17,416 nucleotides of DNA. It comes from HXMU1420-2 sp040830545 (GTDB lineage Bacteria > Pseudomonadota > Alphaproteobacteria > Rhodobacterales > Rhodobacteraceae). The notes below the pieces were generated by a model. The model searched no databases. It had not been told where the DNA came from and saw only the letters and a program-made list of their open reading frames with translations. Shown piece by piece: positions 1 through 7,048 of the stretch (position 1 is the first letter of the stretch; every line of letters begins with the position of its first letter). The stretch covers positions 1 through 17,416 of the forward strand of contig JBFOMB010000034.1 in NCBI GenBank assembly GCA_040830545.1, read 5' to 3'. The translations under genes and the position numbers were made by a program.

Positions 1-1022
1 CAAAGCCGGCCGCGCACATGGCTTCGGCAAAGTCGGTGACCAAAAAAGACGGCACGATCAGGATCACCGGCGGCCCGTCCGCGGGCGTGGCTGTTGCTGT
101 GCAGGGCCACTGCGAGTGCGAGGGCGTCATCTTCATGGCGGGTCTGACCGACAACACCGAACCCACCGGCAAGGACCGCAAGGCCGCCGGCTTCCGCCAC
201 TTCTTCAACGCTTACAGGTCGGGTGCCGCGCTGGCGCCGGTGCTGGCGAATGAAATGGGCGCAGATCGTCGTGCCTATCACCTGACCGCTGACTACAACT
301 GGGGCTGGACCCAGGAAGAGTCGATCGTTGCCTCGACCGAGGCCCTGGGCTGGGAAACCGTGAACACGGTCAAGACCCCGCTGGCATCGACCGACTTCTC
401 GTCCTACATCGCTCCGGTTCTGAACTCGGGCGCGGACGTGCTGGTTCTGAACCACTACGGCGGCAACATGGTCAACTCGCTGACCAACGCGATCCAGTTC
501 GGCCTGCTCGACAAGGCCGTGAACGGCAAAGACTTCAAGATCGTCGTGCCGCTCTACTCCGAACTGATGGCCGCGGGTGCGGGTGAGAACATCAAGGGCG
601 TGCTGGGTTCGATGAACTACAACTGGCAGCTCCAGAACGAAGGCTCCAAGGCGTTCGTGAAGTCGTTCGGTGAGAAGTACGGCAAGCCGCCGTCGAACTC
701 TGCACAGACCTGCTATGCTCAGACGCTGCTCTATGCGGACGCCTGTGAGCGGGCTGGCACGTTCAACCCGTGTGGTGTTGTCGAAGCGCTGGAAGGCTTT
801 GAATTCGACGGCCTGGGCAACGGTCCGACCCTGTACCGCGCCGAAGATCACCAGTGCTTCAAGGACGTTCTGGTTGTGCGCGGCGCGCAGAACCCGACCA
901 ACGCCTATGACACGCTGGAAATCGTCGAAATCACGCCGGTGGCTCAGGTCACCTATCCGCCGAACCACCCGATGTTCGGTGGCGACGAAGCGACATTGGG
1001 CAGCTGTAACTCCGGCGCCTAA
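1..1022 (+). CDS. ABC transporter substrate-binding protein, HAAT (branched-chain amino acid/amide) type; 5' end off window
   Basis: This is the C-terminal part (about 340 residues) of a periplasmic type I binding protein for an ABC importer. The reading frame is open to the left edge, so the signal peptide and about the first 80-100 residues of a usual 400-430 residue protein are missing; the ATG at 18 is probably internal. Visible parts fit the Leu/Ile/Val-binding fold: a lobe with AAGFRHFFNAYRSG, a DYNWGWTQEE strand-turn and a C-terminal lobe with NYNWQLQ. Several cysteines (GHCECEG near the start, QTCYAQ, DACERAG, NPCG, GSCNSGA at the end) could form disulfides in the periplasm. The five genes that follow on the same strand are the matching permease and ATPase parts. 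Substrate cannot be read from sequence; amino acids, amides or urea are all possible within the family. Confidence 0.88.
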   Translation, partial: KPAAHMASAKSVTKKDGTIRITGGPSAGVAVAVQGHCECEGVIFMAGLTDNTEPTGKDRKAAGFRHFFNAYRSGAALAPVLANEMGADRRAYHLTADYNWGWTQEESIVASTEALGWETVNTVKTPLASTDFSSYIAPVLNSGADVLVLNHYGGNMVNSLTNAIQFGLLDKAVNGKDFKIVVPLYSELMAAGAGENIKGVLGSMNYNWQLQNEGSKAFVKSFGEKYGKPPSNSAQTCYAQTLLYADACERAGTFNPCGVVEALEGFEFDGLGNGPTLYRAEDHQCFKDVLVVRGAQNPTNAYDTLEIVEITPVAQVTYPPNHPMFGGDEATLGSCNSGA

Positions 1023-1030
1023 ACCACTTT

Positions 1031-1070
1031 CCGGGGTGGTTCCCTCTCTCTTCTAACCACCCCGGTTTTT
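1031..1070 (+). terminator. Perfect 11-bp hairpin with T5 tail after the binding-protein gene
   Basis: Arms ccggggtggtt (1031-1041) and aaccaccccgg (1055-1065) are exact reverse complements around a 13-nt loop and are followed by TTTTT (1066-1070). It starts 8 bases after the stop codon. It has the form of a Rho-independent terminator inside an operon. The likely role is partial termination or 3'-end protection, so that the binding protein is made in excess over the permeases; that role is inferred. Confidence 0.8.
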
Positions 1071-1101
1071 CCGGTCGCCGTGCCTCGGCCACGGCGACCG
1101 G
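1071..1101 (+). promoter_or_regulatory. Second perfect hairpin, 12-bp stem, directly abutting the terminator
   Basis: Arms ccggtcgccgtg (1071-1082) and cacggcgaccgg (1090-1101) pair perfectly around a 7-nt loop. It begins on the base after the T-run of the preceding terminator and has no T-run of its own. It could stabilise the 5' end of the downstream permease mRNA or block exonucleases. It ends 37 bases before the next start codon. Confidence 0.6.
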
Positions 1102-1138
1102 CCCTATTCCACCAAGCTGAACCCAAAGGTGGGGACCG

Positions 1139-2161
1139 ATGGACGCAATCCTCCTGCAAATTCTGAACGGGCTCGACAAGGGCTCGGCCTATGCGCTGAT
1201 CGCGCTGGGCCTGACATTGATTTTTGGCACGCTGGGTGTCGTGAACTTTGCCCATGGTGCGCTGTTCATGATCGGAGCGTTCTGTTCCGTGACGCTGCAG
1301 CGTGTGCTGAGCCTGAGCTACACCGTCGAAGACCCGACGCAAAAGGACTTCCTCGGCAATCCGCTGAAGGTTGAGACCCCCTATGTCGAAAGCTGGTTCG
1401 GCCCAGAGATCGGATCGTCGATCATCGACTGGTCGGTGCCGCTGGCGATCATTCTGGCCATCCCGGTGATGATCCTGATCGGCCTGATCATGGAACGCGG
1501 GCTGATCAAGCATTTCTACAAGCGTCCCCACGCGGATCAGATCCTGGTGACCTTTGGCCTCGCCATCGTCTTGCAGGAAATTATCAAGGCATGGTTCGGC
1601 GCGAACCCGATCCAGACACCGCCGCCTGACGCCCTGTCCGGTGTTGCGAACCTGGGCGCGGCATTCGGGCTGGACCTGCTTTATCCGGTCTGGCGCATCG
1701 TCTACTTCTGCTTTGCTGCGCTGATCATCTTTGCTGTCTTCGCCTTCCTGCAGTTCACCACCTTCGGCATGGTTGTCCGCGCCGGGATGGCGGACCGTGA
1801 AACCGTGGGCATGCTGGGTATCAACATCGACCGCCGGTTCACCATCATGTTCGGCATCGCTGCCGCCGTGGCCGGTCTGGCCGGTGTCATGTACGGGCCG
1901 ATCAACCCGCCCAACTATCACATGGGCATGGACTTCCTCGTCCTGAGCTTCGTGGTTGTGGTTGTGGGCGGCATGGGCTCGCTGCCCGGTGCTGTGCTGG
2001 CTGGCTTCCTGCTGGGAATTCTGGAGAGCTTTGCCTCTACCACCTGGGCCACCACCACACTGCCCGGCATTAACCAGATCATCATTTACCTTGTCGCCAT
2101 CATCGTCCTGCTCACGCGTCCGCGCGGACTGATGGGTCGCAAAGGCGTCATGGAGGACTAA
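1139..2161 (+). CDS. ABC transporter inner-membrane permease, LivH type
   Basis: 340-residue polytopic membrane protein, one of the two permease subunits of the HAAT importer. The N-terminus (ILLQILNGLDKGSAYALIALG) is the usual LivH opening helix, and the motif GTLGVVNFAHGALFMIGA at about residues 30-47 is strongly conserved in the family. A polar stretch at about residues 60-90 sits between the early helices, longer than in E. coli LivH (308 residues), and is probably a periplasmic loop. The conserved cytoplasmic coupling region (RAGMADRETVGMLGINIDR) and a terminal VVVVGGMGSLPGAVLAG segment are present. The start ATG at 1139 follows a purine-rich AGGTGGGG ribosome binding site. The stop is 4 bases before the next gene, so the two are translationally close. 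Confidence 0.93.
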   Translation: MDAILLQILNGLDKGSAYALIALGLTLIFGTLGVVNFAHGALFMIGAFCSVTLQRVLSLSYTVEDPTQKDFLGNPLKVETPYVESWFGPEIGSSIIDWSVPLAIILAIPVMILIGLIMERGLIKHFYKRPHADQILVTFGLAIVLQEIIKAWFGANPIQTPPPDALSGVANLGAAFGLDLLYPVWRIVYFCFAALIIFAVFAFLQFTTFGMVVRAGMADRETVGMLGINIDRRFTIMFGIAAAVAGLAGVMYGPINPPNYHMGMDFLVLSFVVVVVGGMGSLPGAVLAGFLLGILESFASTTWATTTLPGINQIIIYLVAIIVLLTRPRGLMGRKGVMED

Positions 2162-2165
2162 GACA

Positions 2166-3371
2166 ATGCTCGGACTCGACAAAAAAGACACTTCGATGTT
2201 CCTGATCGTCATTGCCTTGACGATGCTGGCCCCCTTCCTGCTGAACCCGTTCCCGACGGACAGCGCCATGGCGCAGTTCAACGCGGGCTACCCGGACCTG
2301 ATGCAGCGTTTCGTGATCTTCGGGATCTTCGCGATCGGCTTCAACATCCTGTTCGGCCTGACCGGATACCTGTCCTTCGGTCACGCCGCATTCCTCGGGG
2401 TGGGGTCCTACGCGGCGGTCTGGATGTTCAAGCTGCTGAGTTTCAACGTGGTGCCAGCCATCGTGTTCAGCGTGATCGTTGCCGGCATCTTCTCGGTCCT
2501 GATCGGGTACGTGTCGCTGCGCCGTTCAGGCATCTACTTCTCGATCCTGACGCTGGCGTTTGCGCAAATGTCCTTTGCACTGGCCTATTCGGTCCTGTCG
2601 AACCCCAAGTTCAACCTGACCAACGGGGAAACCGGGCTGCAGGTCTATGCAGACGACCCGCAGATCCTTCAGGGTGCCAATGCACCGGACCTGCCGCATC
2701 TGTTCGGCCTGTCCATGCGCGCCACGTACAAAATGGATGTCGGCGCATGGTCGTTTGACTTCAACGCAGGGTACTACCTCTGTGCCCTGATCATGATCGC
2801 GGTGTTCTACCTGGCGATCCGCATCTTCCGCTCGCCCTTTGGCATGATGCTGCGCGCGGTGAAGTCGAACCAGCAGCGGATGAACTACACGGGCCTCAAC
2901 ACCAAGCCTTACACGCTTGCGGCTTTTGTCATCTCGGGCATGTATGCCGGTCTGGCCGGTGGCCTGCTGGCCGCAATGGACCCGCTGGCCGGTGCCGAGC
3001 GGATGCAATGGACCGCCTCGGGCGAGGTGGTGCTGATGACCATCCTTGGCGGCGCAGGTACGTTGATTGGTCCGATCCTGGGCGCAGGTTTCATCAAGTA
3101 CTTTGAAAACATCTTCTCCAAGATCAACGACGGGGTGCTGCACCAGTGGTTCGCATTCCTGCCCGGCGGTCTGGAAGACTTCATGGTGACCATCGTGCAC
3201 CCGTTTGTTGGCAAAGGCTGGCACCTGACCCTGGGCATCCTGTTCATGGCAGTTGTGATCTTCCTGCCCGGTGGTCTGGTGGATGGCGGTCAGCGCATTG
3301 GCAAGTGGCTGAAGGGGCGTCGCAAAGGTGACGAATCCAAGCCCAAAGCCACAACTGAACCCGCGGAATAA
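2166..3371 (+). CDS. ABC transporter inner-membrane permease, LivM type
   Basis: 401-residue membrane protein, partner permease of the preceding LivH-type subunit. The family signature FGLTGYLSFGHAAFLGVGSYAA lies near residues 61-82. The coupling-loop region SPFGMMLRAVKSNQQRMNYTG is around residues 222-242, and TILGGAGTLIGPILGA is near residues 293-308. The C-terminus is a charged, probably cytoplasmic tail rich in Lys/Arg/Glu (KGRRKGDESKPK). The start lies 4 bases after the previous stop, and GGAGG inside the end of the previous gene serves as ribosome binding site. The next gene starts 11 bases downstream, after AAGGAGACGAC. Length is close to E. coli LivM (about 425). Confidence 0.93.
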   Translation: MLGLDKKDTSMFLIVIALTMLAPFLLNPFPTDSAMAQFNAGYPDLMQRFVIFGIFAIGFNILFGLTGYLSFGHAAFLGVGSYAAVWMFKLLSFNVVPAIVFSVIVAGIFSVLIGYVSLRRSGIYFSILTLAFAQMSFALAYSVLSNPKFNLTNGETGLQVYADDPQILQGANAPDLPHLFGLSMRATYKMDVGAWSFDFNAGYYLCALIMIAVFYLAIRIFRSPFGMMLRAVKSNQQRMNYTGLNTKPYTLAAFVISGMYAGLAGGLLAAMDPLAGAERMQWTASGEVVLMTILGGAGTLIGPILGAGFIKYFENIFSKINDGVLHQWFAFLPGGLEDFMVTIVHPFVGKGWHLTLGILFMAVVIFLPGGLVDGGQRIGKWLKGRRKGDESKPKATTEPAE

Positions 3372-3382
3372 GGAGACGACAC

Positions 3383-4138
3383 ATGGCTATTCTCGAAGTC
3401 AAAGACGTCGGCAAACGGTTCGGTGGGCTTCAGGCGCTGTCTGATGTGAACCTGAACGTCAAGGAAAACACCGTCCATGCCATCATCGGCCCGAACGGTG
3501 CAGGCAAGTCCACACTGCTCAACTGTTTCGTGGGCAAGCTGATCCCGGACACAGGTTCCGTCATGTTTGACGGCCAGTCGGTGCTGGGCCGCGCGCCTTA
3601 CGAAATCAACCAGATGGGCATTTCCCGCGTGTTCCAGACGCCCGAAATCTTCGGCGATCTGACCGTGCTGGAAAACATGATGATCCCCTGTTTCGCCAAG
3701 CGCGACGGTGCGTTCGAATTGAACGCCCTGCCGAACATGATGGGGCAGAAGGACATCGTGGAACGTGCCGAAGAGGTGCTGGAGGACATGAACATGGCGG
3801 ACAAACGCCATGATCATGCGGCATCCATGTCGCGCGGGGACAAACGGCGTCTGGAAATCGGCATGTGTCTCAGCCAGTCGCCGCGCCTGTTGCTGCTGGA
3901 CGAACCCACCGCCGGGATGGCGCGGGCCGATACCAACAACACGATCGACCTGCTGAAGGAAATCCGCGACCGGCGCAACATCACCATCGCGATTATCGAG
4001 CACGACATGCACGTGGTGTTTTCACTGGCCGAGCGCATCACCGTGCTGGCCCAGGGCACCCCGCTGGTCGAAGACACGCCCGAGAACATCAAGGGCCACC
4101 CGAAGGTGCGCGAAGCCTATCTGGGCGAAACTGCGTAA
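3383..4138 (+). CDS. ABC transporter ATP-binding protein, LivG type
   Basis: 251-residue cytoplasmic ATPase of the importer. Walker A is GPNGAGKST at residues 36-44, and Walker B LLLLDEPTAGM begins at residue 169, with Asp173 and catalytic Glu174. The H-loop is in IIEHDMHVVF. The long LivG-type insertion between the Q-loop region (VFQTPEIF) and the signature is present. The signature is unusual: instead of LSGGQ/LSYGQ it reads MSRGDKRRLEIGM (from residue 149), with Arg and Asp where Gly/Tyr and Gln usually sit. Strong ribosome binding site AAGGAGACGACAC before ATG. Operon position between LivM-type permease and the LivF-type ATPase is standard. It should pair with that ATPase as a heterodimer. 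Confidence 0.93.
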   Translation: MAILEVKDVGKRFGGLQALSDVNLNVKENTVHAIIGPNGAGKSTLLNCFVGKLIPDTGSVMFDGQSVLGRAPYEINQMGISRVFQTPEIFGDLTVLENMMIPCFAKRDGAFELNALPNMMGQKDIVERAEEVLEDMNMADKRHDHAASMSRGDKRRLEIGMCLSQSPRLLLLDEPTAGMARADTNNTIDLLKEIRDRRNITIAIIEHDMHVVFSLAERITVLAQGTPLVEDTPENIKGHPKVREAYLGETA

Positions 4139-4149
4139 GGGAGAGTGAC

Positions 4150-4905
4150 ATGAACGAAAGACCTGACTTCTCCAAAAGCCGGAACCATGCGGAAACCGCG
4201 CCGGCCTATCTGTCGATCTGGGACATGCAGAGCTATTATGGCGAAAGCTATATCGTGCAGGGCATTTCCTTCAACGTGCACGAGGGCGAAATCCTGGCGC
4301 TGCTGGGCCGGAACGGCGCGGGCAAGACAACGACCTTGCGGTCGATTGCGCGTCTGGATGACCCACAGGTGCTGCATGGAGAGATCTGGCTGGACCACCA
4401 GCCGCTGCACGAGATGAAAAGCTACGAGGCCGCGTCAGCAGGCATCGCGCTGGTGCCAGAAGATCGCCGTATCATTCCGGGCCTGACGGTTGAGGAAAAC
4501 CTGCAACTGGCGCAGATCGCCCCGCCGCATGGCTGGTCACTGGAGCGGCTTTATGACCTGTTCCCGCGTCTTGGGGAGCGCCGCAAGCAAGAGGGCGTGA
4601 CCCTTTCGGGTGGTGAACAGCAGATGCTGGCGATTGCGCGGGCACTGGCCCGGGACATCAAGGTGCTGCTGCTGGACGAACCTTATGAAGGGCTGGCACC
4701 GGTCATTGTGGACGAGATTGAAAAGACGCTGCGTGTGATCAAGGAACAGGGCATCACGACAATCATCGTCGAACAGAACGCCCTGCGCGCGCTGGACCTG
4801 GCGGACCGTGCCGTCATTCTGGACACGGGCGGCATCGTCTTTGACGGATCAGCCCAGGAAGTGCTGGACGACGACGAGTTGCGTTCGGAATATCTGGCGA
4901 TCTGA
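4150..4905 (+). CDS. ABC transporter ATP-binding protein, LivF type
   Basis: 251-residue ATPase, second nucleotide-binding subunit of the importer. Walker A GRNGAGKTT is at residues 53-61, the canonical signature LSGGEQQ at residues 152-158, and Walker B VLLLDEP has Asp176 and Glu177. The H-loop position reads VEQN, with Gln in place of His, as is usual for LivF proteins. The N-terminus is about 20 residues longer than E. coli LivF (MNERPDFSKSRNHAETAPAY) and polar. The ATG at 4150 was chosen because GGGAGAG lies 5-11 bases upstream and the protein then aligns with the family; the frame stays open further upstream inside the preceding gene. It is the last gene of the importer operon. Confidence 0.93.
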   Translation: MNERPDFSKSRNHAETAPAYLSIWDMQSYYGESYIVQGISFNVHEGEILALLGRNGAGKTTTLRSIARLDDPQVLHGEIWLDHQPLHEMKSYEAASAGIALVPEDRRIIPGLTVEENLQLAQIAPPHGWSLERLYDLFPRLGERRKQEGVTLSGGEQQMLAIARALARDIKVLLLDEPYEGLAPVIVDEIEKTLRVIKEQGITTIIVEQNALRALDLADRAVILDTGGIVFDGSAQEVLDDDELRSEYLAI

Positions 4906-4912
4906 CGCCTTG

Positions 4913-4940
4913 CCCCGCAGCGTGCTCGCGCGCTGCGGGG
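4913..4940 (+). terminator. GC-rich stem-loop after the ABC importer operon
   Basis: Arms ccccgcagcg (4913-4922) and cgctgcgggg (4931-4940) are exact complements with an 8-nt loop, 7 bases after the last stop codon of the importer operon. No proper T-run follows (ACGATTTATG), so it may act as a weak or Rho-assisted terminator, or as 3'-end protection. Confidence 0.5.
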
Positions 4941-5026
4941 ACGATTTATGAACAAATCGTTTGCAAGTCATCCATGACTTGCCCGCAATTCGTCAACGAA
5001 TTGCATGCGAATTGTCGACAATTCGC
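4941..5026. repeat. Array of four 20-bp dyad units at exact 22-bp period
   Basis: Four self-complementary 20-mers occupy 4941-4960, 4963-4982, 4985-5004 and 5007-5026, separated by 2-bp spacers (tt, cc, at). The last is a perfect palindrome, gcgaattgtcgacaattcgc; units 2 and 3 have 9-bp arms around 2 central bases; unit 1 has one mismatch in 9. All eight half-sites fit RCRANTYRT read toward the dyad centre. Units differ from one another mostly by paired changes that keep complementarity. The array lies between the importer operon and accB, about 40 bp upstream of the candidate accB promoter. It may be a multi-site operator, a hairpin series in the 3' end of the importer mRNA, or a dispersed repeat; function is unknown. 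Confidence 0.8.
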
Positions 5027-5065
5027 CCACTCTCCGGCATCCGACCCCACACATTGGCTTACGCC

Positions 5066-5094
5066 TTTTCACCACACCCCGCATCGCCTATATA
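5066..5094 (+). promoter_or_regulatory. Candidate promoter for accB-accC-aat
   Basis: A good -10 hexamer TATATA (5089-5094) lies in the AT-rich context CCTATATAC, with a weak -35 TTTTCA (5066-5071) 17 bp upstream. Transcription would start near 5101, giving a leader of about 50 bases before accB. An upstream TTGGCT (5054-5059) is too far away to serve as -35. Confidence 0.4.
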
Positions 5095-5150
5095 CGCCCC
5101 AGCCTGCACAAAACGCAGACACCAGACAGGCAACAAGGGTCGAGGACACT

Positions 5151-5648
5151 ATGACAGACAACAGGCACGATGCGGACGTGGCATTTATCAGGTCGCTGGC
5201 CGAACTTCTGCGCGACAACGATCTGACCGAGCTTCAGGTCAAACGCGAGTACGGCGAAGACGACACACTGAACGTTCGGGTCAGCCGTGCCGCCCCTGCC
5301 CCTGTTGTTGCCGCACCGGTGTCGATCCCGGTCGAAGCTGCGCCTGTTGCAGCTGCCCCGGCCGCCGCACCTGCTGCAGCCCCTGCCTCTGCCGAAGAAG
5401 ACCCGGCAAGCCACCCCGGTGCGGTGACGTCACCCATGGTTGGCACGGTCTACATGCAGGCCGAACCCGGCGCGCCGTCTTTCATCTCGGTCGGCGCCAC
5501 CGTGGCCGAGGGCGACACGTTGCTCATCGTCGAGGCGATGAAAACCATGAACCACATCCCGGCCCCCCGCGCCGGTACGGTAAAGCGCATCCTGGTCGAG
5601 GATGGCGGCGCCGTCGAATTCGGATCGCCCCTCGTGATCCTCGAGTAA
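5151..5648 (+). CDS. accB: Biotin carboxyl carrier protein of acetyl-CoA carboxylase
   Basis: 165-residue carrier subunit of acetyl-CoA carboxylase, the first committed step of fatty acid synthesis. The N-terminal helix region (residues 1-45; VAFIRSLAELLRDNDLTELQ) matches AccB, followed by a Pro/Ala-rich flexible linker at about residues 45-85 and the C-terminal biotinyl domain. The biotinylation motif VEAMKTMN places the biotin-bearing lysine at Lys131, and the usual PMVGTVY and final SPLVILE are present. The frame is open further upstream to an ATG at 4974, but that stretch is Pro/His-rich and unlike AccB, overlaps the palindrome array and lies before the candidate promoter. The ATG at 5151 is preceded by GAGGA and gives normal family length (E. 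coli 156). accC follows 13 bases later. Confidence 0.96.
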   Translation: MTDNRHDADVAFIRSLAELLRDNDLTELQVKREYGEDDTLNVRVSRAAPAPVVAAPVSIPVEAAPVAAAPAAAPAAAPASAEEDPASHPGAVTSPMVGTVYMQAEPGAPSFISVGATVAEGDTLLIVEAMKTMNHIPAPRAGTVKRILVEDGGAVEFGSPLVILE

Positions 5649-5661
5649 GAGGACGCCGCGT

Positions 5662-7014
5662 ATGTTCGACAAGATCCTGATCGCCAACCGGGGTGAAATC
5701 GCCCTGCGCATCATCCGTGCCGCCCGCGAAATGGGCATCGCAACCGTTGCCGTGCACTCGACCGCTGACAGTGACGCGATGCATGTGCGCATGGCTGATG
5801 AAAGCGTCTGCATCGGCCCCCCGCCCGGCCCGCAAAGCTATCTGTCTGCCGCGAGCGTCATCGCAGCCTGCGAAGTCACCGGCGCGGATGCAATCCATCC
5901 GGGCTATGGCTTCCTGTCGGAAAACGCGAATTTCGTGCAGGCGGTGCAGGATCACGGCATCACCTTCATTGGCCCCACCGCGGATCACATCCGCATCATG
6001 GGGGACAAGATCACTGCCAAGGACACGATGAAGGACCTTGGCGTGCCATGCGTGCCGGGGTCGGACGGCGGTGTGCCGACGCTGGATGACGCGAAAAAGC
6101 TGGGGGACGAAATCGGCTACCCGGTCATTGTCAAAGCCACAGCAGGCGGCGGTGGGCGTGGCATGAAGGTGGCACAGACGGCGGCTGATATGGAAATGGC
6201 GTTCCAGACTGCCCGGTCCGAGGCCAAGGCCGCGTTTGGCAATGATGAAGTCTATATCGAGAAATACCTGACCACGCCGCGCCACATCGAAATTCAGGTG
6301 TTCGGCGATGGCAAAGGCCAGGCCGTGCATCTGGGCGAACGCGATTGTTCGCTGCAACGCCGCCACCAGAAGGTGTTCGAAGAAGCCCCCGGCCCCTGCA
6401 TCACGCCCGAAGAACGTGCCGCGATTGGCAAGACCTGCGCGGATGCTGTGGCCAAGATCAACTATATCGGCGCGGGCACCATCGAGTTCCTCTACGAAAA
6501 TGGCGAGTTCTATTTCATCGAGATGAACACCCGCCTGCAGGTGGAACATCCGGTGACCGAGGGCATCTTCGGCGTCGACCTTGTGCGCGAACAAATCCGA
6601 GTGGCCGCCGGTCAGAACCTGTCCTTCACGCAGGACGACCTGACCATCAATGGCCACGCCATCGAGGTGCGGATCAACGCCGAACGCCTGCCCAACTTCT
6701 CCCCCTGCCCCGGCAAGATCACGCATTACCATGCGCCCGGCGGTTTGGGTGTGCGGATGGACAGCGCGCTGTACGACGGGTACTCGATCCCGCCCTATTA
6801 CGACAGCCTGATCGCGAAACTGATCGTGCATGGCCGAGACCGGGACGAGGCGTTGGCCCGGCTGGGACGCGCGTTGGGAGAGTTGATCATCGACGGTGTC
6901 GACACCACTGTTCCGCTGTTCCACCACCTGCTGGCGGAACCGGACATCCATACCGGCGATTACAACATTCACTGGCTGGAAAAATGGCTGGACCAGCACG
7001 GCGCGGAATTCTGA
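5662..7014 (+). CDS. accC: Biotin carboxylase subunit of acetyl-CoA carboxylase
   Basis: 450-residue ATP-grasp enzyme that carboxylates the biotin on AccB using ATP and bicarbonate. The N-terminus FDKILIANRGEIALRIIRAA is the classic biotin carboxylase start. The ATP-binding glycine loop KATAGGGGRGMK covers residues 158-169, and EMNTRLQVEHPVTE at residues 287-300 carries metal-binding and catalytic residues, including Arg291 and Glu295. Length equals E. coli AccC (449). The ribosome binding site AAGAGGA overlaps the accB stop region; the spacing (13 bases) indicates one transcript with accB. The carboxyltransferase genes accA and accD are not in this window. The next gene, aat, begins about 35 bases after the stop. 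Confidence 0.97.
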   Translation: MFDKILIANRGEIALRIIRAAREMGIATVAVHSTADSDAMHVRMADESVCIGPPPGPQSYLSAASVIAACEVTGADAIHPGYGFLSENANFVQAVQDHGITFIGPTADHIRIMGDKITAKDTMKDLGVPCVPGSDGGVPTLDDAKKLGDEIGYPVIVKATAGGGGRGMKVAQTAADMEMAFQTARSEAKAAFGNDEVYIEKYLTTPRHIEIQVFGDGKGQAVHLGERDCSLQRRHQKVFEEAPGPCITPEERAAIGKTCADAVAKINYIGAGTIEFLYENGEFYFIEMNTRLQVEHPVTEGIFGVDLVREQIRVAAGQNLSFTQDDLTINGHAIEVRINAERLPNFSPCPGKITHYHAPGGLGVRMDSALYDGYSIPPYYDSLIAKLIVHGRDRDEALARLGRALGELIIDGVDTTVPLFHHLLAEPDIHTGDYNIHWLEKWLDQHGAEF

Positions 7015-7048
7015 GGCCGGGTGAACCAACCGTTTGGACGCCGGTGAC

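Noticed and set aside
1019..2281. Long open frame antisense to the LivH-type permease
   Set aside because: Composition (Gln/Asp/His/Arg-rich) is that of a shadow frame opposite a hydrophobic membrane protein; no domain recognised.
3865..4149. Longer reading frame upstream of the LivF-type gene
   Set aside because: It lies wholly inside the LivG-type gene in another frame, has low-complexity Arg/His/Pro composition, and ATG 4150 has a proper ribosome binding site.
4941..5026. CRISPR array interpretation of the 22-bp-period repeat
   Set aside because: Spacers are only 2 bp, the units are themselves palindromes that differ from each other, and no cas gene is present.
4974..5150. In-frame upstream extension of accB by 59 codons from ATG 4974
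   Set aside because: The extension is Pro/His-rich, unlike AccB, overlaps the palindrome array and the candidate promoter, and ATG 5151 has GAGGA upstream and gives normal length.
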